A stretch of 64,000 bases of DNA. It comes from Calamus simplicifolius. Lineage: Eukaryota; Streptophyta; Magnoliopsida; Arecales; Arecaceae. The DNA is taken from assembly GCA_900491605.1 (NCBI GenBank), contig UESW01004257.1, positions 643,639 to 707,638 on the forward strand, given 5' to 3'. Shown here in pieces: positions 1 to 11,249 of the stretch. The stretch's first letter is position 1; each line of letters starts with the position of its first letter. Under the pieces are notes generated by a model. It searched no databases. It saw only the letters and a list, made by a program, of their open reading frames with translations, and was not told the origin of the DNA. The position numbers and the translations under genes are program-made.

Positions 1-688
1 TAGACACTTCGAAGGATTAATGAATAAATATGAATTACTCATAAGGTAGCTACACCTTATCATCCCCAAACTAGTGGCCAAGTTGAAATATCAAATAGAG
101 AAATTAAACATATCCTTAAGAAAACAGTGAGACCTGATAGGAAAGATTGGTCAGAACATTTGGATGATGCATTATGGGCTTATCGTACTGCATTTAAAAC
201 TCCCATAGGAATGTCTCCTTACAGGCTCGTATTTGGAAAAGCCTGTCATTTACCTGTAGAATTAGAACACCGTGCATTTTGGGCCATCAAGCAATTTAAT
301 TATGATATGAAAAATGCAGGTGTCAATAGAAAACTCCAATTGAATGAGTTAGAAGAGCTACGAAATGATGCATATGAAAGCTCAAAAATTTATAAAGAAC
401 GAACCAAGGCATATCATGACAAATTTATTAGTAGAAAATTTTTGAACCAAATCAAAAAGTATGGCTTTACAATTCAAGATTACACCTTTTCCCTGGAAAA
501 CTTCATTCACGATGGAATGGACCTTTTATAGTAACTCAAGTATTTTTCTATGGAACTGTAGAGCTTAAAGACCCCAAGTAGGGAAATACATTCAAAGTAA
601 ATGGCCAGCGGTTGAACCATATATAGAAGAAATTAATGATGGAGAAGTTGTTGAATCAATTGATCTTGTGAACCCAACATTATCATAA
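1..688 (+). pseudogene. Integrase C-terminal fragment (Ty3/gypsy, Athila-like)
   Basis: This is the end of an integrase, the enzyme that inserts retrotransposon cDNA into chromosomes. From about 37 the reading is ATPYHPQTSGQVEISNREIK, the segment carrying the catalytic glutamate of the D,D35E core. WAYRTAFKTPIGMSPYRLVF and the FGKACHLPVELEH block follow. Bases 1-45 read in another frame, and a second frame change lies near 450-500. The final frame runs through GNTFKVNGQRLKPYIE to a TAA at 686-688. The fragment is frameshifted and truncated by the window edge, so it is not functional. Confidence 0.88.
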
Positions 689-1790
689 TAAGTAATACAG
701 TATGGCTGAAGACTTTAAACTTAGCGCTTTTGGGAGGCAACCTAGTTTATTAGTTATTTTTAACTTTCTGTTCTTTTAGTATGTTCTTTTAGTATGACCA
801 GAGAAGAGCAACAGAAGCAGATTGAAAGAAGATGGCAACAATGAAACTTCCAACCTTCAAATACTCTACCAGGTAGTATCTTTCCTTACAATTAATTAAT
901 TTTTCTTCATTAGGGATAATGAAATTAAGTTGGGGGGAGGGGGAGGAAAAAGAATAAGTAAATCCTTGAGTAAAACTATAATCAGATGTGTGTACCAAAT
1001 TCTGTCTCGATTTGAAGTTAATCAAGCAGTCTATTAATGAATTAATGGTTAGATTATTTTTGAGATACTGAGGAATAAATTATTAAGTAAACCTAATAAA
1101 AGGCAGGGTTTAGCCCAGAAAAAATTTTAGAATAATTTCAGAGCCTCCTGACCACTGATCTTAATAGTACAATCTACTTAATAAGGGTATGGGTGAAAAT
1201 GCCATGTTAAAAAAAAGAAAAAAAAATCTCTCTTAAAGTTAATAGATTAGGTTCTTATCATTTTTCACTGAGTAACCGGGCCCCGTCACCTAAGAAAGTG
1301 ATGTTGTTCGCGTAAAAAGGTGAGAATGTAAAAGAACCTAAGTAGAGTCAGTCCTACCTAAAGCCTTTTTGACTCGAGTAAGTAAGTCCGAGGGGTGTTT
1401 TACACCTAATGCCCTAAAACCAATTGGTTTGGGAGCCATTGGCCTAAAGCTCGCTACAAGGGTTAATTAGAAAGCAAGGGGATAGAACATTACACTGACT
1501 TTACACAAGGGAACCAAATTACAAAAGATATTACACTCAACCCAAATTAAGTTAGAAGACTTAATCAGAGAAGTGGAGAGTTGGTGAAGGAAGACTTCTA
1601 TAAATTCTTATGGACTACACTTTATCACTAATTGGGTAAACTTAATAATCCAATGAAGTACTTCCCTTATAATCTAACCAAAATTTTTTAAAAAGAATTG
1701 TAAGATAACTATCAATTCTTGGACTAGCTTGGTACATATTTCTAAATTCCTTATTTGCTCGAGGACGAGTAAGATTTAAGTTGGGGGGAG
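689..1790 (+). other. Non-coding 3' region and polypurine tract of the Athila-like element
   Basis: No credible ORF lies here. The stretch separates the integrase stop from the 3' LTR. In some Athila copies an env-like ORF sits here; I see none. It holds two G-rich purine runs, one near 930-950 and one at 1776-1790 (AAGTTGGGGGGAG). The second directly precedes the LTR and is the likely primer for plus-strand DNA synthesis. Confidence 0.7.
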
Positions 1791-3001
1791 TGATAAACAC
1801 ATAAATAATTATCATTAAACCTATTAATTAATAATTTAACGTATCTATTATTATTTAATATTTTAATATTTTATATAATATTTTAGATAAAACCTTATCA
1901 ATTTAAAGAGCTCGATTTTAGGGATTTAACGATGCAAACGGCACTCGAATCAGACTTAAAACGAGCTCGGAATTGATTTTATAACGATTTAGCATGGCTT
2001 TCAAAGCAAAACGGCAAACACGTTGCCGACTTCATCGTCTTCTCAACCGTTTTTCTTTAATTTTATCTGATTCTTCTCTTAATTAATTCTAACCGTTTCC
2101 TCCATGGAATAGATTAGATTAGAAGTTATCAAATTGAAAGAATTAAATTCCTCTAGAAGGAATTTGGATTTTATTTACAATTTCTTTGGGGTTTTTCTCC
2201 GCGCCGCTCATTCCTCTACGTCCTCTCTGTTTTGATCCCGTTGCTTTGCCGCGTCTTCTCTGCATCCGAACCTCTATAAATAGCAGTAGAGAAGCATCGT
2301 TTGGAGGGGGAAGTCCGTGGAGGTGCTGCATCAAGGGTTCGTGAAGCAGTCATCCACCCGTCCGAGGCTCTGTTTCGTGGCTTGAAGGAGGTCTATTCCG
2401 TTGATTGAAGAAGGCTTTGTTCGTGGGTACCCTGGAGGCTCTGTTCCAAGGCTTCTTCCTGGAGACTCTGTTCCAAGGCCGTGGCTAAGTCCTGTGCGTG
2501 CCTTCTGTTCCGTCCGTGGCTTTGAAGGAGCTCTGTTCCATGACAAGTTGGTGATTCGGGAGGCATATGCAGTCGTATGTGAAGAAAGGCGAGCTCGGTT
2601 CAAGTCTTCATCACCGGTCCAGCTCGGTTTAATTTAGGAGAATTTATTGCTTTCTGTTGCCTTTTTAATGTTAGCAAATAAACTCTTTTATGCACTCTTG
2701 GATGTTATTGAAATAAAATTTCTATTCATTTTTAATTGTTCTTAAATTATATTTAAGTGGAAATAATTTAGACTGATCTATTCTTAAAAGGGATGGGCCA
2801 TGATCTACGGGTACGAGCCGTGCTCTTATAAGATAGACCATATCTTATTATTTTGCACTACTAATTATCTACTTAGTTATCTATTTAGTTAAATTTATAA
2901 ATTTATTTCAAGATAATCGCTAAAGTCCTGTGGAATTGATCCCTTACTCTCGCTATTCTAATAGTGAAATTAAGGTGTTTTAATCGTTGCGCTATGACAC
3001 A
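1791..3001 (+). repeat. 3' LTR of the Athila-like element
   Basis: The LTR starts with TGATAAACAC just after the polypurine tract and ends near 3001 at a CA dinucleotide, about 1.2 kb. It contains a TATA box at 2275-2283 and AATAAA-like signals after it (about 2680-2715). The right end is placed where homology to the SIRE-1 LTR resumes (ATGGTTTTT at 3007). No second LTR is visible, so the exact end is uncertain by a few bases. Confidence 0.75.
2275..2283 (+). promoter_or_regulatory. TATA box of the Athila-like LTR
   Basis: TATAAATAG lies in the middle of the LTR, where the U3 promoter would drive the element transcript. The call rests on motif and position only. Confidence 0.55.
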
Positions 3002-3006
3002 CATCA

Positions 3007-4133
3007 ATGGTTTTTCGGGTCTCAAGTTAGAGTCGACCCCAGAAAAGTTAGAGTCGACTCCAGAAAAGTTAGAGCAGACTCCAAATCAGGCTGTTGGGGA
3101 TTTCAAGTTAGAGTCGACCCCAGGAAAGTCATAGCCGACTCCAGATTATTAGAATCGACTTTCAGATGTGTTAGAACATCTCTAAACCTACTTTTTACTT
3201 TAAATCTCAATGGCTATTACCTTATTTATTCCTAATTTTTCTTCCACTTTGATTCTAACAGATAGTTTTCATCTATTCTTAGTATTAGAAGGATCTATAA
3301 AAGGATGATGAATATGACCGTTTAAAGAGGGGAAAAACAAGAAAAATAGAGAAGAAAAAGAAGAGAAAAATCCGAGAGAAAAATTAGAGAAAAAAATTAA
3401 AGAAAAAATCGTATTGATTCCCTGAAAAGAAAAAAGAAATTTCAAATCTTCACACTTTCATTTTGAGGAGATTTTCAAGTTTGAAGAAGCAAATGAGCAA
3501 GTCCTAGTTCCTGTTCTTCAACTGATCTTCCGAGCTTCAAGAGAATACTCAAGGAAGATCCATTCAAAAGAAAGAAAGAGGAGAAGAATCAAGCCATAGA
3601 AATATGCAAATCAGGCTTTTATTTCTATCTCTTTGTTTGATTAGTTAACTTGTCTTATATGCTCATTTAAGGAGAAGTTATTATATTACACATTCTTATT
3701 CTTCTTGTGAACTGAGTCAATCTGTGATTGAATCAGTTGAGGCAGTTTGCCTTGTGCAAGCAGTTGCTTGTGTGTAAGGTTTTTGTGCTGGTGATCCTTG
3801 GAAACCAGCCGGGTTCGTTGTGCACTCGGAAAAATAATAAGTTTGAGTTGTGATCTTATAAAACAACTCTGCTGTAATCAAGGTTGATTATAGTGTGGAC
3901 CCAAGAGGTACTTGGGAGTGGACGTAGGTGTAGGTACACCGAACCACTATAAAATTTCAGTGTTTGCCGTGCTTGTCTCTTTGTCTCTTCCACTTCATCT
4001 TCTCCTTGCATATTCTATCTTAACTATTGCATATCTGTGATTTATTTTAAGTTAGAGGTTTTACTTCAAAAGTGTTTAAAATTTTTAAAAGACCCAATTC
4101 ACCCCCCCTCTTGGGTTGCTATCTGGGCCAACA
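3007..4133 (+). repeat. 5' LTR of SIRE-1, 5'-truncated
   Basis: The stretch matches the SIRE-1 3' LTR from position 11521 onward. Roughly the first 270 bp of the LTR are missing, displaced by the Athila insertion. It ends CCAACA at 4133, right before the primer site. It keeps five or so GTCGAC-type motifs (3031-3160), the TATA box and the C-tract near the 3' end. Confidence 0.88.
3296..3304 (+). promoter_or_regulatory. TATA box of the SIRE-1 5' LTR
   Basis: TATAAAAGG is found at the matching place in the 3' LTR (11829-11837). It is the likely core promoter for the genomic transcript. Confidence 0.6.
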
Positions 4134-4135
4134 AT

Positions 4136-4147
4136 TGGTATCAGAGC
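4136..4147 (+). other. Primer binding site (initiator tRNA-Met type)
   Basis: TGGTATCAGAGC lies two bases after the LTR end. It is the standard plant copia site complementary to the 3' end of initiator methionine tRNA, which primes minus-strand cDNA. Confidence 0.92.
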
Positions 4148-4194
4148 TAGTGCTCATTCTTCCTTGATCTAACAATCAAGAGTTAAAGATCCAA

Positions 4195-5780
4195 ATGGCA
4201 GCTCAAGTTGGCTCAACCTTTTCTGAAGGACAATCTACAAATCATCCTCCTTTATTTAATGGTTCTAATTATTCTTATTGGAAAGCTAGAATGAAAATCT
4301 TCATTCAAGCACTTGACTATGATCTATGGAGTATTATAGTCAATGGACCTCACACACCCACTACAAGACTTAATGCATGGAAATTCCTAAACCGAAAACG
4401 GAATGGGATGAACATGATAAGAAATTGGCACAACTAAATGCCAAGGCTATGAATGTTTTGTACTATTCTTTAGATGCAAATGAATTTAATCGTATATCTA
4501 TTTGCATGTCTGCTAAAGAAATTTGGGATAAATTAGAGGTTACCCATGAGGGAACCAATCAGGTAAAGGAATCAAGATTAACATACTTGTTCATAAATAT
4601 GAATTGTTCAAAATGGATGCATGTGAATCTATTTCTGATATGTTTACAAGATTTACGACATTGTTAATGGTTTAAAAAGTCTTGGTAAATCTTATGATAA
4701 CTCTGATCTTGTGAGAAAGGTGTTACGTTCTTTGCCTAGGACATGGAAGCTAAAGTCACTGCAATACAAGAGGCAAAAGATCTGAGCACTTTACCTCTAG
4801 AAGAACTTTTGGGATCCTTGATGACTCATGAGCTTCAAGTCAAGCAACATGTTAATGAGGATGAGTCAAAGAAGAAAAGGACTATGGCTCTCAAAATTTC
4901 AGAATGTAAGGAAGAATCCGATGAATCTGAAGATGACAGTGATGATGAGGACATGGCACTCATCACAAGGAAATTCAAGAGATTCATGAAGAAGAAGAAA
5001 TTTGAAAAGAAAAAACCCTTTGTTAGGAAAGATGAAGACAAAGGAAAAGAAAAGGATAATTGCTTTGAATGCAAGAAACCGGGACATTTCAAATCTGAAT
5101 GTCTCAACTCAAAAAGGCCCCCGGAGATTCAAAAAGAAGGCTATGATGGCTACTGGAGTGATTCGGAAAGCTCAAGTTCCGAAGAAGATGAAAAGAAAGA
5201 AATAGCCAATCTTTGCTTCATGGCGGACAATGATGAGGTGTGTCCAAGTTTCCTAGATAATTTTACATTTGAAGAATTGCATAGTGCTTTTTATGAATTA
5301 ATTGATGATTATGCAAATCTGAGCTCAAAAAATAAAGATTTGAAGAATCAAATGCAAAATCTATCTTTAGAAAATAAAAAGCATATTGTAGAAAATGAAT
5401 TTCTAAAGAAAGAAAATGAAATTTGAAAAATGAAGTTGATAGGCTTAAACCCATTGTTGACAAATTTACCTTAAGCTCTATCAAACTAAATATGATTTTG
5501 GATAATCAAAAGGCTATTTTTGATAAAGCCGGATTAGGATATAATCCACTTAAAAAGCAAAAATCTTTGAAAAATATTTTTGTACATGCTAAAAAAATCA
5601 TCAAATATTACTTGTTTTAAATATGGAAACAAAGGACATAAATCGTATATGTATAAAACTTACATGATAAAAGAAAGATGATTTGGGTTCCTAAAGGAAC
5701 AATATTTATTGCTTCTAACCATGAAGGACCCAAGAAAGCTTGGGTACCTAAAATTAAGAGATGAATATTTTGCAGGAGTG
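4195..5780 (+). pseudogene. SIRE-1 gag (nucleocapsid/capsid) remnant
   Basis: Gag forms the virus-like particle in the cytoplasm. The ATG at 4195 opens MAAQVGSTFSEG, then the copia gag signature NGSNYSYWKARMKIFIQ. After a small deletion near 4370 the frame shifts, and it shifts again near 4600-4740. An acidic/basic low-complexity stretch follows, and then a CCHC zinc knuckle CFECKKPGHFKSEC at 5062-5103 that binds RNA. A second CCHC unit is expected downstream (compare SIRE-2 near 54430) but is degraded here (about 5600-5660). At least four frameshifts make it non-functional. Confidence 0.88.
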
Positions 5781-8700
5781 TCTTGCAGCCAAAGATGAAA
5801 AGAAAATGGTATCTTGATAGTGGTTGCTCAAGACATATGACGGGTGACAAAGATCAATTCATCACCCTTGAGAGAAAAAAGGTGGAGTAGTTACTTTTGG
5901 TGATAATGGTCAAGGCCAATCATGGGCATTGGTAAGATTCAAATTACTCCATCTATTATTGATAATGTACTTATATGTTAATGGTTTAAAGCATAACTTA
6001 ATTAGTATTAGCCAATTATGTGATAAAGGTTTCAAAGTTTCTTTTGAAGCTTCTATTTGCACTGTCACTAATCCCATTGATATAGCATTATTCTTGTTGG
6101 AAAACGTTATGGCAATGTATACTTAATTGATTTGAATAATTATCCTTAAGTAATCATTGCTTAGTTGCTGATAATGCTAAGATGAATGAGATTGGATGGC
6201 TATGGCATCGTAGATTAGGTCATGCAAGCACACACTTAATTTCAAAATTGCTAAAATGGATTTAGTTAAAGGTATTCCTAGCTTAGATTTTGAAAATAAT
6301 CGAATATGTGATGCATGTCAATTTGGAAAACAAACAAGAAGTTCTTTCAAATCTAAAATGTTGTTTCAACTACTAGGCCCCTTAGAGCTACTCACATGGA
6401 CCTTTTGGACCAACTAGAACCACAAGTCTAGGAGGAAAGAAATATGGTCTTGTGATAGTAGATGATTACTCTAGATTCACTTGGGTAATATTTTTAGCTC
6501 ATAAAGATGAGACTTTCTCGATATTCCTGAAATTTTTCAAGAAAGTCACAAATGAGAAAAACACTACCATAGTGTCTCTAAGAAGTGATCATGGAACTGA
6601 ATTTGAAAATCACTTATTTAAAAATTTTGTTTGAAAAAGGCATTAATCATAATTTTTCTGCACCTAGACCCTCAACAAAATGGAGTTGTAGAGAGAAAAA
6701 TAGGACTCTAGAAGACATGGCCCGTACCATGCTATGTGAAAGCAAACTCCCTAAATACTTTTGGGCGGAAGCTATTAACACAGCATGTTACATCCTAAAT
6801 AGAGCCCTAATAAGACCTATCCTTAAGAAAACACCCTATGAACTATGGCATGATAGGAAACCCAACTTAGGCTACTTTCATGCATTTGGTTGTAAATGCT
6901 TCATTCATAATAATGGTAAAATAATCTTGGAAAATTTGATGCTAAATCTGATGAAGGAATTTTCTTAGGATATTCAACACTAGTAAAGCTTATAGAGTAT
7001 TCAATAAGAAAGTTAGTTGTTGAAGAATCATTCATGTAGTTTTGATGAATCTTTAGCATCAAGTTCGGGAAAGATTGATGATGAGGAAGATACAAGTTTA
7101 CTTGAAAGAGGTATTGAAAAATTGATGTATCTTCAGATCATGATCAAGAAGCTAAAGAAGATGATTCACCTAAGGCTGATGTTATTGATACTGCTCATAA
7201 TGATATAGATCTGCCTAGAGATTGGAGATATGCTCATGTCATCCAAGGGATTGATATAGGTGATCCATCTCAAGGAATAAGAACTAGATCATCCATGAGA
7301 AATATTAATAATCATCTTGCATTTGTATCTCAAATAGAACCTAAAACTATAGAAGAAGCTGAAAAAGATATAATTGGATGTTAGCTATGCAAGAAGAAGT
7401 TAAACCAATTCACTAGGAATAATGTATGGACCCTAGTAGAAAGACCTAAAGATCACCCTATAATAGGATCTAAATGGGTTTTTAGAAATAAATTAGATGA
7501 AAATGGCATAGTAATTAGAAATAAAGCTAGATTAGTTGCAAAAGGATATAATCAAGAAGAAGGTATTGATTTTGATGAAACTTTTGCACCTGTAGCTAGA
7601 TTAGAAGCCATTAGACTATTACTTGCATTTGCATGTCATATGAATTTCAACTTATTTCAAATGGATGTTAAAAGTGCATTTTTAAATGGTTTATAAATGA
7701 GAAGTTTATGTTGAACAACCTCCTGGTTTTGAAGATCATGAATTTTCAAATCACGTTTTTAAATTGCACAAAGCACTTTATGGTTTAAAACAAGCACCTA
7801 GAGCTTGGTATGATAGATTAAGTAAATTTTTAATTGAAAATGATTTTACAAGAGGAAATGTTGATAAAACCTTGTTTTTAAAAAGAAAAGAAAGATTTAT
7901 TGGTAGTACAAATTTACGTTGATGATATTGTTTTGGTGCTACTAACAATCTCTTTGCCAAGAATTTGCTAAGTTAATGCAGGGAGAATTCGAGATGAGCA
8001 TGATGGGAGAACTCAACTTCTTCCTTGGACTTCAAATCAAACAAAAAAAAGGGAATCTTCATTAACCAAACAAAGTACACAAGAAATACTTAAGAAGTTT
8101 GGTATGGAATCTGCTAAACCTCTTGGAACGCCAATGAGTCCTTCATGCAAGCTGGACAAAGATGAAGAAGGTAAGAAAATGATCAAAAATATTACGAGGT
8201 ATGATCGGATCCTACTTTACTTAACTGCAAGTAGACCAGATATCATGTTTGCTGTTTGTTTATGTGCAAGATTTCAATCTGAACCTAAAGAATCACATTT
8301 TATTGCTGTTAAAAGAATCTTTAGATATCTAAATGGAACTAAAAATGTAGGTTTATGGTATTCTAGAGACTCAACATTAAATTTGATTGCTTATTCTGAT
8401 TCTGATTATGCTGGATGTAAATTAGATAGAAAAAGTACAAGTGGTGCATGCCAATTTTTAGGAAGTAACTTAATCTCTTGGTTTAGCAAGAAGCAAAATT
8501 CGGTTGCATTATCCACTACTGAGGCAGAGTATGTTGCAGCTGGAAGTTGCTGTGCTCAAATCCTTTGGATTAAGCGACAACTTGAAGATTATGGTATCAC
8601 ACTTGATAAAATTCCTATTAGATGTGATAATACTAGTGCAATCAATCTAACTAAAAATCCAATTCAACATTCAAGAACTAAACACATAGAAATTAGACAT

Positions 8701-8852
8701 CACTTTATTAGAGAACATGTAGCTAATAATGAATTTGTCTTGATTATGTGAACACTAATGATCAATTAGCTGATATTTTTACCAAACCTTTGAGTGAGGA
8801 GAGATTTTGTTATCTTAGAGGAGAATTAGGAGTTTGTGATCCTTTTGATTGA
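5781..8852 (+). pseudogene. SIRE-1 pol: protease, integrase, RT, RNase H
   Basis: The domains are in copia order. Aspartic protease reads KWYLDSGCSRHMTGD near 5800-5845 (D-S-G active site). GAG pre-integrase reads WLWHRRLGHAS near 6197. The integrase core runs from about 6440 (DDYSRFTWV) to 6900. RT runs from about 7390 to 8100, with MDVKSAFLNG, and a YVDD box broken by an indel near 7915-7935. RNase H runs from about 8385 to 8745 (YSDSDYAG, STTEAEYVAAG). The native end, ELGVCDPFD, stops at 8850-8852. Many single-base indels interrupt it, so no intact polyprotein can be made. The longest clean stretch is the RT tail plus RNase H at 8104-8751. Confidence 0.92.
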
Positions 8853-9048
8853 TTTTCTGAAACTCTCAAGGTCAACTATCTAAATTTCGGTAGATTTCTT
8901 GAAAATCTTCTACACCTTATAAGGAAATTTATCTAGAAGTTTGATTCATTGATTCCCCAATTATTAAGGAGAATTTATCTATTTTGATGATGAATTTGAT
9001 TAGTTTCAGATCCTTGAAATTTAATTTTTTTTCTGAAACTATTGTGGA

Positions 9049-9245
9049 GTCGACACCTTCAATTTTGGAGTCGACACCTTTTTCTTTAGAGCTTTCTGTC
9101 TGCTCATTAGAGCCGACTCCGGCTTCTGCAGAGCCGACTCTAATTCGAGCGCTGACTGATTTTTTGTTCGGAGCCGACACCTCACTTTGCGGGAGTCGAC
9201 TCTAAGTGAAAATCGTCACTTTATTAGGGCAGAGTCGACACCTCA
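9049..9245 (+). repeat. GTCGAC-type motif cluster between pol and ORF3 of SIRE-1
   Basis: About seven copies of GAGTCGACAC, GAGCCGACTCC or GAGTCGACTC occur in under 200 bp at irregular spacing. The same motif family is clustered upstream of the TATA box in both SIRE-1 LTRs and at the matching places in SIRE-2. The element-wide recurrence is seen directly; a regulatory role is inference. Confidence 0.75.
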
Positions 9246-9348
9246 AACGACCCTATGCTTTTTCAATCCCCTTCAAATCCCTCTCCAAAACTTTCCAAAC
9301 TTTTCCAAACTCTTCAAAATCCTTGATTCCAACTTCCATTGATCTCCA

Positions 9349-10686
9349 ATGGCTCCCAAAAGGTGAGGATCCGTGTTTGGCACGGCCGTTCCCATCGGGA
9401 GACGTTCCGTTCGAAGAACCAAGAAGGAATCTTCTTCCAGTTCTTCGTCTTCCTCTTCTTCCACTCCGAAGCTTCTCCATCATCCTCCCGCGTTGACTTG
9501 TTGGCTGGAAAGGTTATCACTACAGGAAGGAAGGTAGATTTTAACCTATTTGAATCGGAAGGTTTTTCAATAGGGAGACAAATAAAAGAGATGGGTTGGG
9601 AAAAGATTTGCTCACTAGATGTTCCGACCTACCCTGCCCTCGTGAAAGAATTCTACAGTGATTTATGTAGAGGGGAAGGAGGTCTTGTGAGTTTTGTGCG
9701 TGGAACCAAAGTGGTAATCACTACAGAGTCGCTAGGAAATCTTTTGGAGATGCCCACTGTTGGTTTGACTGCATGTCAGCATGATGACAGAGGTGGAGCC
9801 CTGTCAAGGATGCTTGGAAGAGAAGTTTCTGAATTTGAGGAGGTAATGGCAAATCAACTCAACCTGGAACTTCGATTACTTCATAATATTTGTGGGAGAA
9901 TCCTATTTCCTAAGATTGGAAGATTTGAGTATGTCTCGGAGCGAGACATTCTTATGATGGACTGTATCATCACTGGTCAACCAGTAAATTTGGCCGGAAT
10001 GATGATTGGTTATATGGCAGAGGCAGCTACAAAGAAAAGATCTACACTGCCATATGGTATGGTTCTTACACTAGTATTCAGAAGCCATGGAGTGAAGATA
10101 ATGGAGAATGAACTGCAAAGGAATCTCAGATATACTGACTACTACAGCATCTCCACTATTCATAGAATGGGATTCAGGAAAGTAAATGGCCAGTGGCAAA
10201 GGAAAGGACAAGAAGCCAGAACTGAGGAGGCCAGAGATGAGGATGTCCCTGGACCGTCTACTGCTGGACCATCAGTTACGGACCATCTGGTGCTGGACCG
10301 AGCACTTCTTCACCCCCTCAGGTGGCGTCAGATTTGTTGGCTGAGTCATCAGATTTTTTAGAGAGGCAGCTTGATCAGCTCAGGGCCTTATTGACTGAGC
10401 ATAATTCAGAGATGAGAAATGAGATGAGACTGCTCTCTACTAAACTTGACATGATTGCATCTACATTGGATAGAATATCATTGAGCTTCACAAGATTTTT
10501 GAAAGGCTGGAAGGGATCGCAGATGGATCTAGAGCTTATATTGATGCTACTGGACAATTAAGAAGAGATATAGATTTTGCTATTACACAGATTGAGGATT
10601 GTCTTGAAGGCTTCAAGAAATCACAGAAAGATGAAATTATGGAGTTAATAGGTCATCTGAAGAGAATTGTCTACAAACATACTTGA
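9349..10686 (+). pseudogene. SIRE-1 extra 3' ORF (ORF3, plant transposon-protein/env-like position)
   Basis: This ORF lies downstream of pol, where SIRE elements carry an env-like ORF. Its body resembles the Pfam 'putative plant transposon protein' (Transposase_32-like) group by eye: EMGWEKICSLDVPTYPALVK, LLHNICGRILFPKIGRFEYV. The start is set at ATG 9349 (MAPK...) because SIRE-2 has the same start (50664). Codon 6 is TGA where SIRE-2 has CGA, a C-to-T change. A serine run follows, then frameshifts near 9490-9540, 10310 and 10500. The C-terminal part (10330-10686) is a heptad-rich coiled coil ending in TGA at 10684. I see no signal peptide or clear membrane anchor, so an envelope function is not supported. 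Confidence 0.8.
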
Positions 10687-11249
10687 TTGACCTTCTACTT
10701 TCTATTTTGATATCTATCCAAGCCAACTCAAGTCAAATCAATCAGCTTTTATGTTCATGTCCAATCAAACTTAGCTTTATATTATGTTGATAGCTTGTAC
10801 TTAGGATATTTACTCTTTTATATCTTGGTAATTAATGTAATGAATGTTTTAATGTAATGAAAAAATGTTTGAATGTTTGATACAATGATGGTTGCAATGA
10901 ATGAAAGTCTTAGAATATTTACTCTTCTCTTCAATTATTTTGAATCTGAATATCACCTTAAAATCCTTTATATAATTGTGTTTCACCTTTTTTTTGATAA
11001 CAAAAAAGGGGGATAAAAGAAGAATTGTATATGCATAAAGAAAGGGGGAGTTAGAAGTTATTTTATGCAGGGGGAGCATAATCGTTATTTGATATAGTAA
11101 CGATACAGTTTATGTTTCAATTTTGCTTACTTTGAAATTGTGGCTTATATCTTAAATTGAACAAATTTAAAATCTTGATAAGGTTTACAATGTTTATGAA
11201 TTCCAATGCATATACTCAAAGTTTTTGTCATCATCAAAAAGGAGGAGAT
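10687..11249 (+). other. SIRE-1 3' non-coding region with several purine tracts
   Basis: No ORF is supported. Four G-rich purine runs occur (near 11000, 11040, 11070 and 11235-11248). The last, AAAAAGGAGGAGA, touches the 3' LTR and is the expected polypurine tract. The others look like spare or decayed copies of it. Confidence 0.7.

Larger units (their letters stand above)
1..3001 (+). mobile_element. Athila-like Ty3/gypsy retrotransposon, 3' part
   Basis: The window opens inside a Ty3/gypsy element. It shows the end of integrase, about 1.1 kb of non-coding 3' region, a polypurine tract and a 3' LTR. The integrase tail, with the FGKACHLPVELEH block and its ending on a product related to LKDP...GNTFKVNGQRLKPYIE, is typical of the Athila/Tat (non-chromoviral) group; Athila is the closer match by eye. 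The right end meets SIRE-1 LTR sequence at about 3002-3007, so this element inserted into the SIRE-1 5' LTR. Its 5' portion lies outside the window. Confidence 0.85.

Noticed and set aside
2331..2637. Overlapping ORFs on both strands in the Athila LTR
   Set aside because: Low-complexity tandem sequence (CTCTGTTCCAAGGC type) in the LTR after the TATA box; no domain.
9253..9520. Three short minus-strand ORFs opposite the start of SIRE-1 ORF3
   Set aside because: They are shadows of the serine/arginine-rich start of ORF3.
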